Assembly: GCA_964620485.1 (NCBI GenBank)
Contig: CAZUGU010000008.1
Span: forward strand, 62,001 to 126,000
Reading direction: 5' to 3'
DNA length: 64,000 bases
Source of the DNA: CAZTUH01 sp964620485
GTDB taxonomy: Bacteria > Pseudomonadota > Gammaproteobacteria > Burkholderiales > Burkholderiaceae_B
Positions within the stretch are counted from its first letter, which is position 1, and every line of letters starts with the position of its first letter. The position numbers were made by a program, and so were the translations under genes. This document shows, one piece after another, positions 1 through 7,768 of the stretch. Below the pieces are notes generated by a model. The model was given only the letters and a program-made list of their open reading frames with translations, was not told the origin of the DNA and did no database searches.

Positions 1-352
1 TTTCTAAACTTTTCATAATTGGATGAATTCCCGAGCGAAATCTACCCCGACCTGATAATGTTACATCAATGAATTCTGAAGATAAGATAGTATCTAATTC
101 AAATCGATCTAATTCAGTTCGCCTTTTTACTAAAAGTTCTTCAATTTTCTTCTTAGCTTTATTAACGTCTATACCAATTTTACGTCTTTTTTCATAATCT
201 AACTTTTCTATATTCCATTCTTTTATTAAAGTAGTTATCGCTCCTTTTTTACCTAAAAATTTACTCTTTATATTTTCTAGAATAGCTTTTTTAGTAGTAG
301 AATTAAATTGTTCATTAGCTTGCTGAACCAATTGATCAAGCGATAGATTCAT
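1..352 (-). CDS. pheS: Phenylalanyl-tRNA synthetase alpha subunit, N-terminal part (cut by window edge)
   Basis: The first 117 codons are present; the rest, including the catalytic domain, lies beyond position 1. The translation starts MNLSLDQLVQQANEQF and continues with a KAKKKIEELL-type helix and then a region ending in SGRGRSGIHPIM. That is the usual N-terminal tRNA-binding coiled coil of PheS running into the start of the class II synthetase core. The enzyme, as alpha2beta2 with PheT, charges tRNA-Phe in the cytosol. It follows rplT on the same strand with a 61-base spacer, the standard rpmI-rplT-pheS order. The ATG at 352 is the only sensible start. Confidence 0.93.
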   Translation of the reverse strand, partial: MNLSLDQLVQQANEQFNSTTKKAILENIKSKFLGKKGAITTLIKEWNIEKLDYEKRRKIGIDVNKAKKKIEELLVKRRTELDRFELDTILSSEFIDVTLSGRGRFRSGIHPIMKSLE

Positions 353-413
353 AAATATCTAATCCTTATATTTTAGAAAAAATAAGTATCCAGAATATTT
401 TTTATTTATAGTT

Positions 414-800
414 TTATATTGCTTCATTTACATTTATATATTTACGATTTTCTATCGACTTAATGTTTTGTACAAAATTTCTAAAACCATTTTTATCATT
501 CACAGCTAAATCAGCTAACATTTTTCTGTTTATATCGATCATTGATTTTTTTAAGATAGTCATAAAAGTACTATAATTTAACCCATACTCACGTACCGCT
601 GCACTAATACGTGTAATCCATAAAGAACGAAATGTGCGTTTTTTATTACGGCGATCACGATATGCATACTGTCCAGCATGCATAACAGCTTGTTTTGCAA
701 TACGAAATACATTACCGCGTCGACCACGATAACCTTTAGCAGAATTAATAATTCTTTTATGACGAGCATGGGAAGTAACCCCGCGTTTTACACGTGGCAT
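414..800 (-). CDS. rplT: 50S ribosomal protein L20
   Basis: Encodes 128 residues starting MPRVKRGVTSHARHKRI, the canonical L20 N-terminus, followed by the basic GYRGRRGNVFRIAKQA stretch and the family core RRNKKRTFRSLWI. L20 binds 23S rRNA and is needed early in 50S assembly. In enterobacteria it also represses its own operon, but no such regulatory fold could be judged here. The C-terminus is about ten residues longer than the usual 117-119, with an asparagine- and lysine-rich tail typical of AT-biased genomes. It lies 30 bases downstream of rpmI and is probably co-transcribed with rpmI and pheS. Confidence 0.97.
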   Translation of the reverse strand: MPRVKRGVTSHARHKRIINSAKGYRGRRGNVFRIAKQAVMHAGQYAYRDRRNKKRTFRSLWITRISAAVREYGLNYSTFMTILKKSMIDINRKMLADLAVNDKNGFRNFVQNIKSIENRKYINVNEAI

Positions 801-830
801 AATAATATTTTCTCCGTTAAATTATTCTAA

Positions 831-1028
831 TTAAGCATAAGGAATCATTTGTTTTACTGATGATACATTTGCATCATGAACTCTCACAGATTTTCGCAAT
901 TGACGTTTTGTTTTAGTAGTCTTCTTTGTAAGAATATGATTTTTAAATGCTTGACTACGTTTAATAAAACCATTACCAAAAATACTAAATCGCTTTAATG
1001 CACCTTTCTTAGTCTTCATTTTAGGCAT
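831..1028 (-). CDS. rpmI: 50S ribosomal protein L35
   Basis: Encodes a 65-residue basic protein starting MPKMKTKKGALKRF, the L35 signature, with a lysine/arginine-rich middle. An in-frame extension upstream is possible, but the ATG at 1028 is chosen because it gives the family length and start and has an AGAGG ribosome binding site 7 bases before it. L35 is a late-assembling 50S protein. In most bacteria infC lies directly upstream; here the next gene upstream is ubiK and nothing resembling infC lies in the roughly 280 bases between. Confidence 0.95.
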   Translation of the reverse strand: MPKMKTKKGALKRFSIFGNGFIKRSQAFKNHILTKKTTKTKRQLRKSVRVHDANVSSVKQMIPYA

Positions 1029-1249
1029 AATAACCTCTGGATTTATACCGAATGGATAATAATACTTAAACACTTAGTTGCTTAATTATGTGTTTAATAA
1101 AATTCTGAAATTAAGTTTTTCTGTAATTACAGGATTATTCTTAATGATTTGTGTTATTCAAAATAGATGGGTTATCGCTTGCTAAGTTAGTCAATTGTTA
1201 GTTAATTTTTTTTGGTTAGTTTCAATATTCGAAATATTCGAATCGATTA

Positions 1250-1312
1250 AAATAAAACTAGAATTACCACATTTAAATCTAAGAGTTAAATGTGGTAATT
1301 CTAGTTTTATTT
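1250..1312 (-). terminator. Long perfect hairpin at the end of ubiK
   Basis: Positions 1250-1276 and 1286-1312 are exact reverse complements (27-bp arms, 9-base loop). The right arm contains the TAA stop codon of ubiK. On the minus strand the 3' arm ends in a T-rich run (TTTTATTTT), so a Rho-independent terminator for ubiK is the simplest reading. The stem is two to three times longer than ordinary intrinsic terminators and has no mismatch. Confidence 0.7.
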
Positions 1313-1579
1313 AGAACTGTTTTTATTAGAATTATTTTCTAGTGAATTTAAACGATCACCAAGTCTTTGAACCTGAATATCAATTTCTTCAATATGTTTT
1401 CTTGTTGATTCTAATAAATCTGTTTTTTCATTAAATTCCTCACGCGTTACTAAATCAAGACGATTTAGTAATCGAGAAACTAAACTGTGCAATCCTCTTT
1501 CAACATCTGAAATAGGACTGCTTTCAACTATATTACCAATTTTTTTGCGTAAATATTCAGACCAATTTATACGAGTCAT
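1307..1579 (-). CDS. ubiK: Ubiquinone biosynthesis accessory factor UbiK
   Basis: A small protein of about 90 residues with the BMFP/UbiK layout: an amphipathic N-terminal helix, the family motif LDLVTREEFNEKTDLL, and a C-terminal coiled coil (IQVQRLGDRLNSLENN) with a short asparagine-rich tail. UbiK assists the Ubi enzyme complex in aerobic ubiquinone synthesis, with UbiJ in enterobacteria. I chose the ATG at 1579, which has a GGGGTG-like binding site just upstream; an ATG at 1591 would add four residues. Together with coq7 in this window it points to retained ubiquinone synthesis. It is transcribed toward rpmI and ends inside a long hairpin. Confidence 0.82.
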   Translation of the reverse strand: MTRINWSEYLRKKIGNIVESSPISDVERGLHSLVSRLLNRLDLVTREEFNEKTDLLESTRKHIEEIDIQVQRLGDRLNSLENNSNKNSSK

Positions 1580-1797
1580 TACGCACCCCATAAAATCTAG
1601 ATATTCAAATCTTGAATTATAATGATCGCACTAAAGCATAAAAAAATGCTAGAAATATTTATATTATTTATATAATAAAATAGATAAAATCATTATATAT
1701 AGAAAATTGTTGCAAGTTAACGACGTTGTTCTAGAAAATATTTATTATTAGATTATTAACATAAAATTCTAAAATGTACTATATCCACCAGCCAAAA

Positions 1798-2379
1798 TTA
1801 ATCAGAAAAATTCTTCTCTGCAAATCTCCAATTAATCAATATCCAAAAACTTTTTAAATATTGGGGACGAACATTACGATAATCAATATAGTAGGCATGT
1901 TCCCAAATATCACAAGTTAGCAATGCAACATCACTTGTAATCAATGGATTCTCAGCATTGCTAGTATTTAATATATTTAGCGTTCCGTCAGGTTTTTTAA
2001 CTAACCAAGTCCAACCTGATCCAAAATTGCTAATTGCAGATTTAGTAAATTCTTCTTTGAAAGAATCTATATTATTCCATCTTAAATTAATTGCATCAGC
2101 AAGCGCGCCTGTTGGTTTCTGATTAATTTCAGGAGATAAGCTATTCCAATAGAATGTGTGATTCCATATTTGTGCAGCATTATTAAATATGCTTCCTGAA
2201 GAATTTTTAATAATTTTTTCTAACGAAAATTTCTCAAAATCGGTTCCAGATATTAGATTGTTCAAATTTGTTACATAGGCATTATGGTGCTTTCCGTAGT
2301 GAAATTCTAAAGTTTCTTTAGAAATATATGGAACTAATGCATCCATAGCATATGGAAGCTTTGGAAGTATATGTATCAT
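1798..2379 (-). CDS. sodB: Superoxide dismutase, Fe type
   Basis: Encodes 193 residues, the normal length of bacterial Fe-SOD. All four metal ligands are visible: His27 (FHYGKHHNAY), His74 (IWNHTFYW), Asp157 and His161 (DIWEHAYYIDYRN). The glutamine in AAQIWNHTF and the GSGWTWLV segment favour iron over manganese. The enzyme dismutates superoxide in the cytosol. It is monocistronic here, facing away from the decayed lpxK/kdsB region. In Bordetella-like genomes, as I recall, sodB lies beside exbB-exbD-lpxK, which fits the relics found next to it. Confidence 0.95.
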   Translation of the reverse strand: MIHILPKLPYAMDALVPYISKETLEFHYGKHHNAYVTNLNNLISGTDFEKFSLEKIIKNSSGSIFNNAAQIWNHTFYWNSLSPEINQKPTGALADAINLRWNNIDSFKEEFTKSAISNFGSGWTWLVKKPDGTLNILNTSNAENPLITSDVALLTCDIWEHAYYIDYRNVRPQYLKSFWILINWRFAEKNFSD

Positions 2380-2959
2380 GAATGATTACCTATAAGAGTA
2401 CAATATATAAAGATATTCATTAATTAGTGTTATATGATTAAGATGTATGTTACTCGAGAATTTTTATAATTTTACAGTTAATAATATAATAATTGTACTT
2501 CATATAATGAAGGTGAACTCCTATTTTTTATAACAGATTATCCTATATATTGCAATTAGAATTAGAATCTATTTACATATTTTATCTTAATTTTTATGTT
2601 TAATAAAATTATTAATGCTAAATTTACTATATAAACATAAATCAATATTATGTTCCATTCTGGAGCCTTCTATAAGAAATTGGAATTTTTAAAATCTAAA
2701 TTATTTATCATTTAACCTATATGGATTGATATTTCATATGGTCTTACCATAACCTATAAATAAATATTATGAATATTATGTAATATATAGTATTATTTTA
2801 ATAATTAAAATGCTTAAATTTTTATGTTGAAATCCAATTGTAGTTAGCTATGGATAGTGAATATATCATTAAGTTTTATTTATATTTCCTGACTTGAAAT
2901 GAGATCGGTATCTTTTAATATTTGATAATGAATTTTCAGTAATTAATAAGAAAAATTTC
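2380..2959. other. Non-coding stretch, probably decayed DNA
   Basis: About 580 AT-rich bases between sodB and the lpxK relic. I see no open frame with recognisable family motifs on either strand. In related genomes exbB, exbD and the first part of lpxK would sit here, so this is likely eroded coding sequence, but no specific match could be made by eye. Confidence 0.5.
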
Positions 2960-3290
2960 ACTATCAATTTTGATACATTCTAATCAGTTCCAGTTTTCAA
3001 AAACATTAGAAGCATCTTTAAGATTATTTTATATCTATTGGAATATTTATTTATTGGAATATATCTCGATATATAGCGGATCTTCTGATCGTGTTTTGTC
3101 ATATATGAGATTGAAAAATTTGATTTATTTTTACTTTAAATATTATACGGTATTTGATTATTTCATTGAACATTATGATTTTAATCATACGCTATTTAAA
3201 ATAGCTATTTAAAAAAAGTAAACAAGATGCAAATGCAATTTTTAATTGTTTAAAAATGTTTAAAATGTTCTTATTTTCAGCGACGATTCA
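2960..3290 (+). pseudogene. lpxK: Relic of lpxK (tetraacyldisaccharide 4'-kinase), C-terminal part
   Basis: Three fragments occur in LpxK order. Translating from 2970 gives SNQFQFSKTLEA, resembling the family NP-x-RFF-x-TLEA motif. From 3168 comes EHYDFNHTLFK, resembling the PDHYDY...PF motif. From 3226, in another frame, comes DANAIFNCLKMFK, resembling DADAILVTEKDAVK. The frames are broken and the stretch between the first two motifs is about 40 codons longer than expected, partly from AT-rich repetition. The position just before the Trm112 gene is where Bordetella-like genomes carry lpxK. LpxK phosphorylates the lipid A precursor, so its loss means no normal lipid A. This is inference from short matches. 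Confidence 0.5.
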
Positions 3291-3642
3291 TGATTTTAGA
3301 AATTTCTGCTATAGTCAGATTTTAGAAATTAATTCATTTATTTAATGACTTATCTCAGTTTTTAAAGAATGTTAATGATTTATTTTAATTTTAAAAAATG
3401 AATATTGATACAAAAAATACTGATATAAAAAATAGAAATATAAGCAAGATTATAAATATTTTTCAAATTTAATTTTTTAAAAGTGATAAAAAGTAATCGA
3501 ATTAATTAAATTCAATGAAATAGTTATTCAAAACTATCTGTATAACATGTAGTGAGTTTGTAGTGTGATAAAATTCTCACAAAAAGAATTGAGTAAAATG
3601 AAATATAATATTTTATTAATATAAGTAAATTTTTATTTGAAA
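3291..3642. other. Non-coding stretch upstream of the Trm112 gene
   Basis: About 350 AT-rich bases with no recognisable coding signal. A 13-base direct repeat (GATTTTAGAAATT) occurs near 3292 and again near 3319. A promoter for the Trm112 gene may lie here but none stands out. Confidence 0.4.
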
Positions 3643-3840
3643 ATGGAACCTCGTCTTTTAAATATACTGGTTTGCCCACTATGCAAAGGAGATCTTAAAT
3701 ACGATATCTTGAGATCTGAAATGATTTGTTACAAAGATCGTATACTATTTCCAATTCATGATGATATTCCGATTCTTCTCGAATCTGCAGCTCAATCACT
3801 AGATAATAATAATTCTAATTTCGATTTTGATCAAAAATAA
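3643..3840 (+). CDS. Trm112 family protein (YcaR-like)
   Basis: A 65-residue protein starting MEPRLLNILVCPLCKG, the typical start of the bacterial Trm112-like family, with a CxxC pair (Cys11, Cys14) and a third cysteine in EMICYKD, then FPIHDDIPILL. The fourth metal-binding cysteine is absent, as in many bacterial members. A TTG two codons upstream is also possible, but the ATG matches the family start. The bacterial role is not firmly known; eukaryotic Trm112 activates methyltransferases. It survives between two relics (lpxK before, kdsB after), suggesting its function is not tied to lipopolysaccharide. Confidence 0.85.
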   Translation: MEPRLLNILVCPLCKGDLKYDILRSEMICYKDRILFPIHDDIPILLESAAQSLDNNNSNFDFDQK

Positions 3841-3940
3841 TCTTGATATTTTATCGTATAGATAATTGGATCATTTGTTTTTTATTAGTTAATTCTCTAT
3901 AGTTTGGATTGGGGATTCTATTTTATTTTAAATTACTTAA

Positions 3941-4421
3941 TTAATAAACAAACTCTTTCTTGCTGAAATTTATGGCTTACCTATAGTAGGTATTGCGCAA
4001 CATTTTTCTCAGTCCAATGCTAAGAAAATTAGAATTTTAACAAAAATAATATATACATTCAAAATGTAATAATTAAGTATAGATTTTTACTAATATTTAC
4101 GAGAAAAATTTTTTGTTTGCTTTTTTATGCTGTCTGAAGCAGCAAAAAATTTAAATTTATAATAATTAATAATATCATCTTGTCAATTTCAAAATAATAA
4201 TGAATCACTAATTAAACTCAAATTTGATTGATATTGTTTCCAAAACTGTCTTAAGATTATCTTACTGCTGGTATTGCTATGTATATGTTTGTCTAATTAA
4301 GGATATTAAGAGTTTAATTAATTCGAATATTATTAAAATTATATATTTATTATATTGCGTCAGAATTTTAGAGATAAACTTGAAATTATATGCATATCGG
4401 TTGCATTCAATTTTTGAATAA
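3941..4421 (+). pseudogene. kdsB: Relic of kdsB (CMP-KDO synthetase)
   Basis: In one frame (codon at 3962) the reading gives NKLFLAEIYGLPIVGIAQ, matching the KdsB segment after its LPGK motif. The same frame, 55 codons on, gives LSEAAKNLNL (KdsB: ERLAE...), then after two stops CQFQNNNESLI (KdsB: VNVQGDEPMI). The codon distances agree within about one residue with E. coli KdsB numbering. A shift into the frame starting at 4224 continues with LIKDIKSLINSNIIKII, matching PIHNAEEAFNPNAVKVV. The gene is therefore interrupted by several in-frame stops and at least one frameshift. Its place between the Trm112 gene and adk is the usual kdsB position. Weak similarity may continue to about 4580. Confidence 0.82.
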
Positions 4422-4690
4422 ATTTTCACTAATGTCGATAAATTTACCGAAATGATATAAATTATTGAAACAAATTATGTAGCATAGAAAATTTTCTAAT
4501 AATTCACGAAATACAGAGTTCTTGAAACAAGTTCAAATATCCTAGATGATCTATGTGTTCAATATATTTATATGATCGATAAAATTTAGAAAATAAATAA
4601 CTGAACGTATTAATTATTTTTTATAGTTATTCCAATATTTTAGTTTGAATAACTAAATTATATTTAATAACTTTTCTTGGAGCAGACTAA

Positions 4691-5344
4691 ATGCGCCTTG
4701 TTTTACTTGGCCCGCCCGGATCTGGTAAAGGAACTCAAGCAATATTTATAGAAGAATATTTTAAAATTCCGAAAATTTCTACTGGTGATATGCTACGTTT
4801 AGCTATTAAAAATAATGAGCCTCTTGGCTTAACTGCTAAAGAAGTAATGGATTCAGGAAAATTATTGCCTGATGAAATCATTATTCAGTTGATAAATAAT
4901 CGTTTGATTCAATTAGATTGTTCAAATGGATATCTATTAGATGGTTTTCCAAGAAATATTGCTCAAGCAAATTCACTTAAATCATCTGGATTTGAGTTAG
5001 ATTATGTTATTGAAATTGTAGTTCCTGAAAAAGATATTGTGGAACGTATAAGTGGCCGTCGCGTACATCCTATGAGTGGTCGAAGCTATCATGTTATTTT
5101 CAATCCACCTATCATTGACGGTAAAGATAATATAACAGGAGATTTACTAATTCAGCGTAATGATGATCGAGAAGAAATTGTGAGAAATCGTTTAAAAATT
5201 TATATTCAACAAACAAGACCTTTGATTGATTACTATTTAGATTTGACAAATAACAAAAAAATACCGAATCTTAAATATCGAAGAATATCTGGATCTGGTT
5301 CAGTAGAAGAAGTAAGAAATAGATTATTTAGCGCAATAAATTAG
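4691..5344 (+). CDS. adk: Adenylate kinase
   Basis: Encodes 217 residues, the family length for the long-LID type. Visible features are the P-loop GPPGSGKGTQ near the start, the AMP-binding STGDMLR, DGFPRN, and the LID region with GRRVHPMSGRSYH, which lacks the four zinc cysteines, as in other proteobacteria. It interconverts ATP, ADP and AMP in the cytosol. A GGAG binding site lies about 9 bases before the ATG. It follows the kdsB relic, the common betaproteobacterial order. Confidence 0.97.
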   Translation: MRLVLLGPPGSGKGTQAIFIEEYFKIPKISTGDMLRLAIKNNEPLGLTAKEVMDSGKLLPDEIIIQLINNRLIQLDCSNGYLLDGFPRNIAQANSLKSSGFELDYVIEIVVPEKDIVERISGRRVHPMSGRSYHVIFNPPIIDGKDNITGDLLIQRNDDREEIVRNRLKIYIQQTRPLIDYYLDLTNNKKIPNLKYRRISGSGSVEEVRNRLFSAIN

Positions 5345-5401
5345 TTATATATTCTGTAAAAAACAGTAATTTTAAATAACCATGATATATAATATTGTAT
5401 T

Positions 5402-5433
5402 TAATTGGAAATAATAATTATAATTTCCAATTA
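5402..5433 (+). terminator. Possible terminator of adk
   Basis: Inverted repeat with 11-bp perfect arms (TAATTGGAAAT and ATTTCCAATTA) and a 10-base loop, 57 bases after the adk stop. The T-run after it is weak, so the call is tentative. Confidence 0.45.
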
Positions 5434-5595
5434 TTAGGTTAGTTCTATATAATTATTATATTTTCGAATATCGCTACAGTAGTGATGATTTTATATTTCA
5501 TATATGAAAAAATTTAATAAATATGATTTATTGTAAATGAAATAGGCTGCTTTAAAAAAACAGACTTCTGATTAAATAGTATTTTTTTAAATGTG

Positions 5596-5645
5596 AAACA
5601 AAGCATCTAAACTACTACAAAAACAAAGCATCTAAACTACTACAA
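5596..5645. repeat. 25-bp perfect tandem duplication
   Basis: Two identical 25-base copies (5596-5620 and 5621-5645), each beginning AAACAAAGCATCTAAACT, directly joined without spacer. No gene is involved. It looks like a recent slippage or duplication event in non-coding DNA. Confidence 0.9.
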
Positions 5646-6220
5646 CTTTATATAAAATATCTACATATAAAATATTTCTGCATTAGTTATAATCTTGAAT
5701 TTTATTTTTTCAATTCATTTATTAATCTGTTAGTATTAGTCTATTTGATAGATCTTAATACATCATTGAATAAAATTTATATTTGGCTCAAATTAATTAA
5801 CTTTTTATTATTCGAATTATCCAATTTTTATATCGATGTATTTATTGATTTAATAGAAATAATCTTAGTGTAATGTTTTCCATTTTATTACCGTATTACC
5901 TATTTAATTCATATCTTATTCAAAATTAATACTTAATCGGTTTTTTTTGTTCAATTCTAAAAAAAATAATAAACTATCCATGTTTCATACACTTTTCTAA
6001 AAAATTTTTAACTATTTTTTTATAAAGATTATTGTATTTCTTATAATAAATTGATTATCAGTGTAAATTAATTAAGATTAATTTGTTATAGTTATTGAAA
6101 TATTTATAAATAGGTAACTCTAAAAAATATACTGCTTTATGTATTTTATTTAAAAAATTAATGGTTATATATTATAACTTATGTAATGTCTATCCCTATT
6201 TCAATCCAGGAATTAAAGTA

Positions 6221-6484
6221 ATGGCTAATACATCACAAACACGTAAGCGTTCTCGTCAAACCATTAAAAAAAATAAAAGAAATTCTAGTTTTAGATCAAT
6301 GCTAAGAACTGCTATCAAACGTGTATATTTATCAATTAAAATTGGTAATAAGGACAAAGTTAATGAATTGCTTCAATCTACTATTTCAATAATTGATAGA
6401 ATTGCTAATAAAAATATTATTCACAAAAATAAAGCAGCACGTTATAAAAGTAGGCTAGCTGCTTCTGTTAAGGCAATGATTTAA
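6221..6484 (+). CDS. rpsT: 30S ribosomal protein S20
   Basis: An 87-residue basic protein starting MANTSQTRKRSRQ, the standard S20 start, with the helical core SMLRTAIKRV and the C-terminal KNKAARYKSRLAASVKA motif. S20 binds 16S rRNA and helps 30S assembly. The frame is open 20 codons further upstream, but the ATG at 6221 gives the family length; an AGGA lies about 12 bases before it. It is a single gene between a long gap and argF. Confidence 0.97.
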   Translation: MANTSQTRKRSRQTIKKNKRNSSFRSMLRTAIKRVYLSIKIGNKDKVNELLQSTISIIDRIANKNIIHKNKAARYKSRLAASVKAMI

Positions 6485-6681
6485 TTTTAGAAATTAGATT
6501 ATATTAGATTATTATTTTTATTGAAATCCAATAAAATTTAAAATCTCTGACTGTTTGGTTATTTGACACTTATTCAAATGTTGTAATTTTGTTTCGATAT
6601 ATTTAATCATATTTTGTAGAATTTTTTAGAAATCCCATCTCTCTAAATATTAAAATCCGAAACGAATTAAATACTATTTAA

Positions 6682-7629
6682 ATGAGAAATCTTATGATTA
6701 TAGGAAAGACATCTGTAAGACATTTTCTTCAATTAAAGGATTTTACTCCTAGTGAAATTCAATATATATTGGAACGTGCTTGTTTAATAAAGCATAAAAA
6801 TATAAAAAAATGTGATTCACACATGACGCTTCAGAGTAAAATTCTAGCTATGATTTTTGAAAAAGCTAGTACTCGAACAAGAGTTTCATTTGAAGCAGGC
6901 ATGTTGCAATTAGGGGGATCAGTTATAAATTTAACATCAACTGAATCTCAATTAGGACGAGGGGAATCCATAGAAGATACGGCTAAAGTAATCTCAAGAA
7001 TGGTTGATATTGTCATGATCAGAACCTTCAAACAGAGTCGTATCGAAAGATTTGCTATGAATTCTCAAGTTCCTGTAATCAATGGATTAACAAATGAATT
7101 TCATCCATGCCAAATATTGGCTGATATTTTTACTTATCTTGAATATCGAGGTCAAATTACTCAAAAAATCGTAGCATGGATTGGAGATGCTAATAATATA
7201 GCATATACTTGGTTACAGGCAGCTGAAATGCTGAATTTTACATTGCATGTGTCTACTCCTGTGGGATATGGAATGGATAAAATTAGAATTGGTAAATTAC
7301 CTGAAAATACACTAAAAATATTTGATAATCCTAGGCATGCTTGTCAAGGAGCTCATCTTGTTAGTACAGATGTTTGGACCAGCATGGGATTTGAATTGGA
7401 AAATGAAAATAGAAAAATTGCATTTAATAATTGGTGTGTTAATTCAGATATGCTTTCTTTAGCTGATCCTCAAGCAATCTTTATGCATTGTTTACCAGCA
7501 CATCGTGGTGAAGAAGTAATGTCTGATGTTATTGATGGTCCAAAAAGTGTTGTCTGGGATGAAGCAGAAAATCGCTTACATATACAAAAGGCATTGATGG
7601 AATTTTTAATACTAGGAAAAGTAAATTGA
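6682..7629 (+). CDS. argF: Ornithine carbamoyltransferase
   Basis: Encodes 315 residues, the family length. The carbamoyl-phosphate motif EKASTRTRVSFEAG, the HPCQ motif (NEFHPCQILAD) and the ornithine-binding MHCLPAHRGEEV are all intact, which separates it from aspartate transcarbamylase. It makes citrulline from ornithine and carbamoyl phosphate. The family often starts nearer the second methionine (residue 5 of this frame), so the start is uncertain by a few residues. argG follows after about 140 bases on the same strand, so citrulline is presumably passed on to argininosuccinate. No ARG box was recognised upstream. Confidence 0.95.
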   Translation: MRNLMIIGKTSVRHFLQLKDFTPSEIQYILERACLIKHKNIKKCDSHMTLQSKILAMIFEKASTRTRVSFEAGMLQLGGSVINLTSTESQLGRGESIEDTAKVISRMVDIVMIRTFKQSRIERFAMNSQVPVINGLTNEFHPCQILADIFTYLEYRGQITQKIVAWIGDANNIAYTWLQAAEMLNFTLHVSTPVGYGMDKIRIGKLPENTLKIFDNPRHACQGAHLVSTDVWTSMGFELENENRKIAFNNWCVNSDMLSLADPQAIFMHCLPAHRGEEVMSDVIDGPKSVVWDEAENRLHIQKALMEFLILGKVN

Positions 7630-7768
7630 TCTCAAACATATTTATAATAATTCAATACAATTATATAATATAATAATATATCAATATATAATTAATATCT
7701 TAGTTATAAATTAGTTATAAATTGAGTATTTTTATAATTCTAATCATTTTTGACAATTGATTTATACA

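Larger units (their letters stand above)
5345..6220. other. Long gap between adk and rpsT
   Basis: Almost 880 AT-rich bases without a supported gene. It holds a small hairpin just after adk (5402-5433) and a perfect tandem repeat (5596-5645). In many betaproteobacteria murJ lies divergently beside rpsT, so a deleted murJ is possible. I found no murJ motif on the minus strand. Confidence 0.5.

Noticed and set aside
4224..4421. A 65-codon plus-strand frame that could be called a small hypothetical gene
   Set aside because: Its middle part matches KdsB in a shifted frame, so it is included in the kdsB relic instead.
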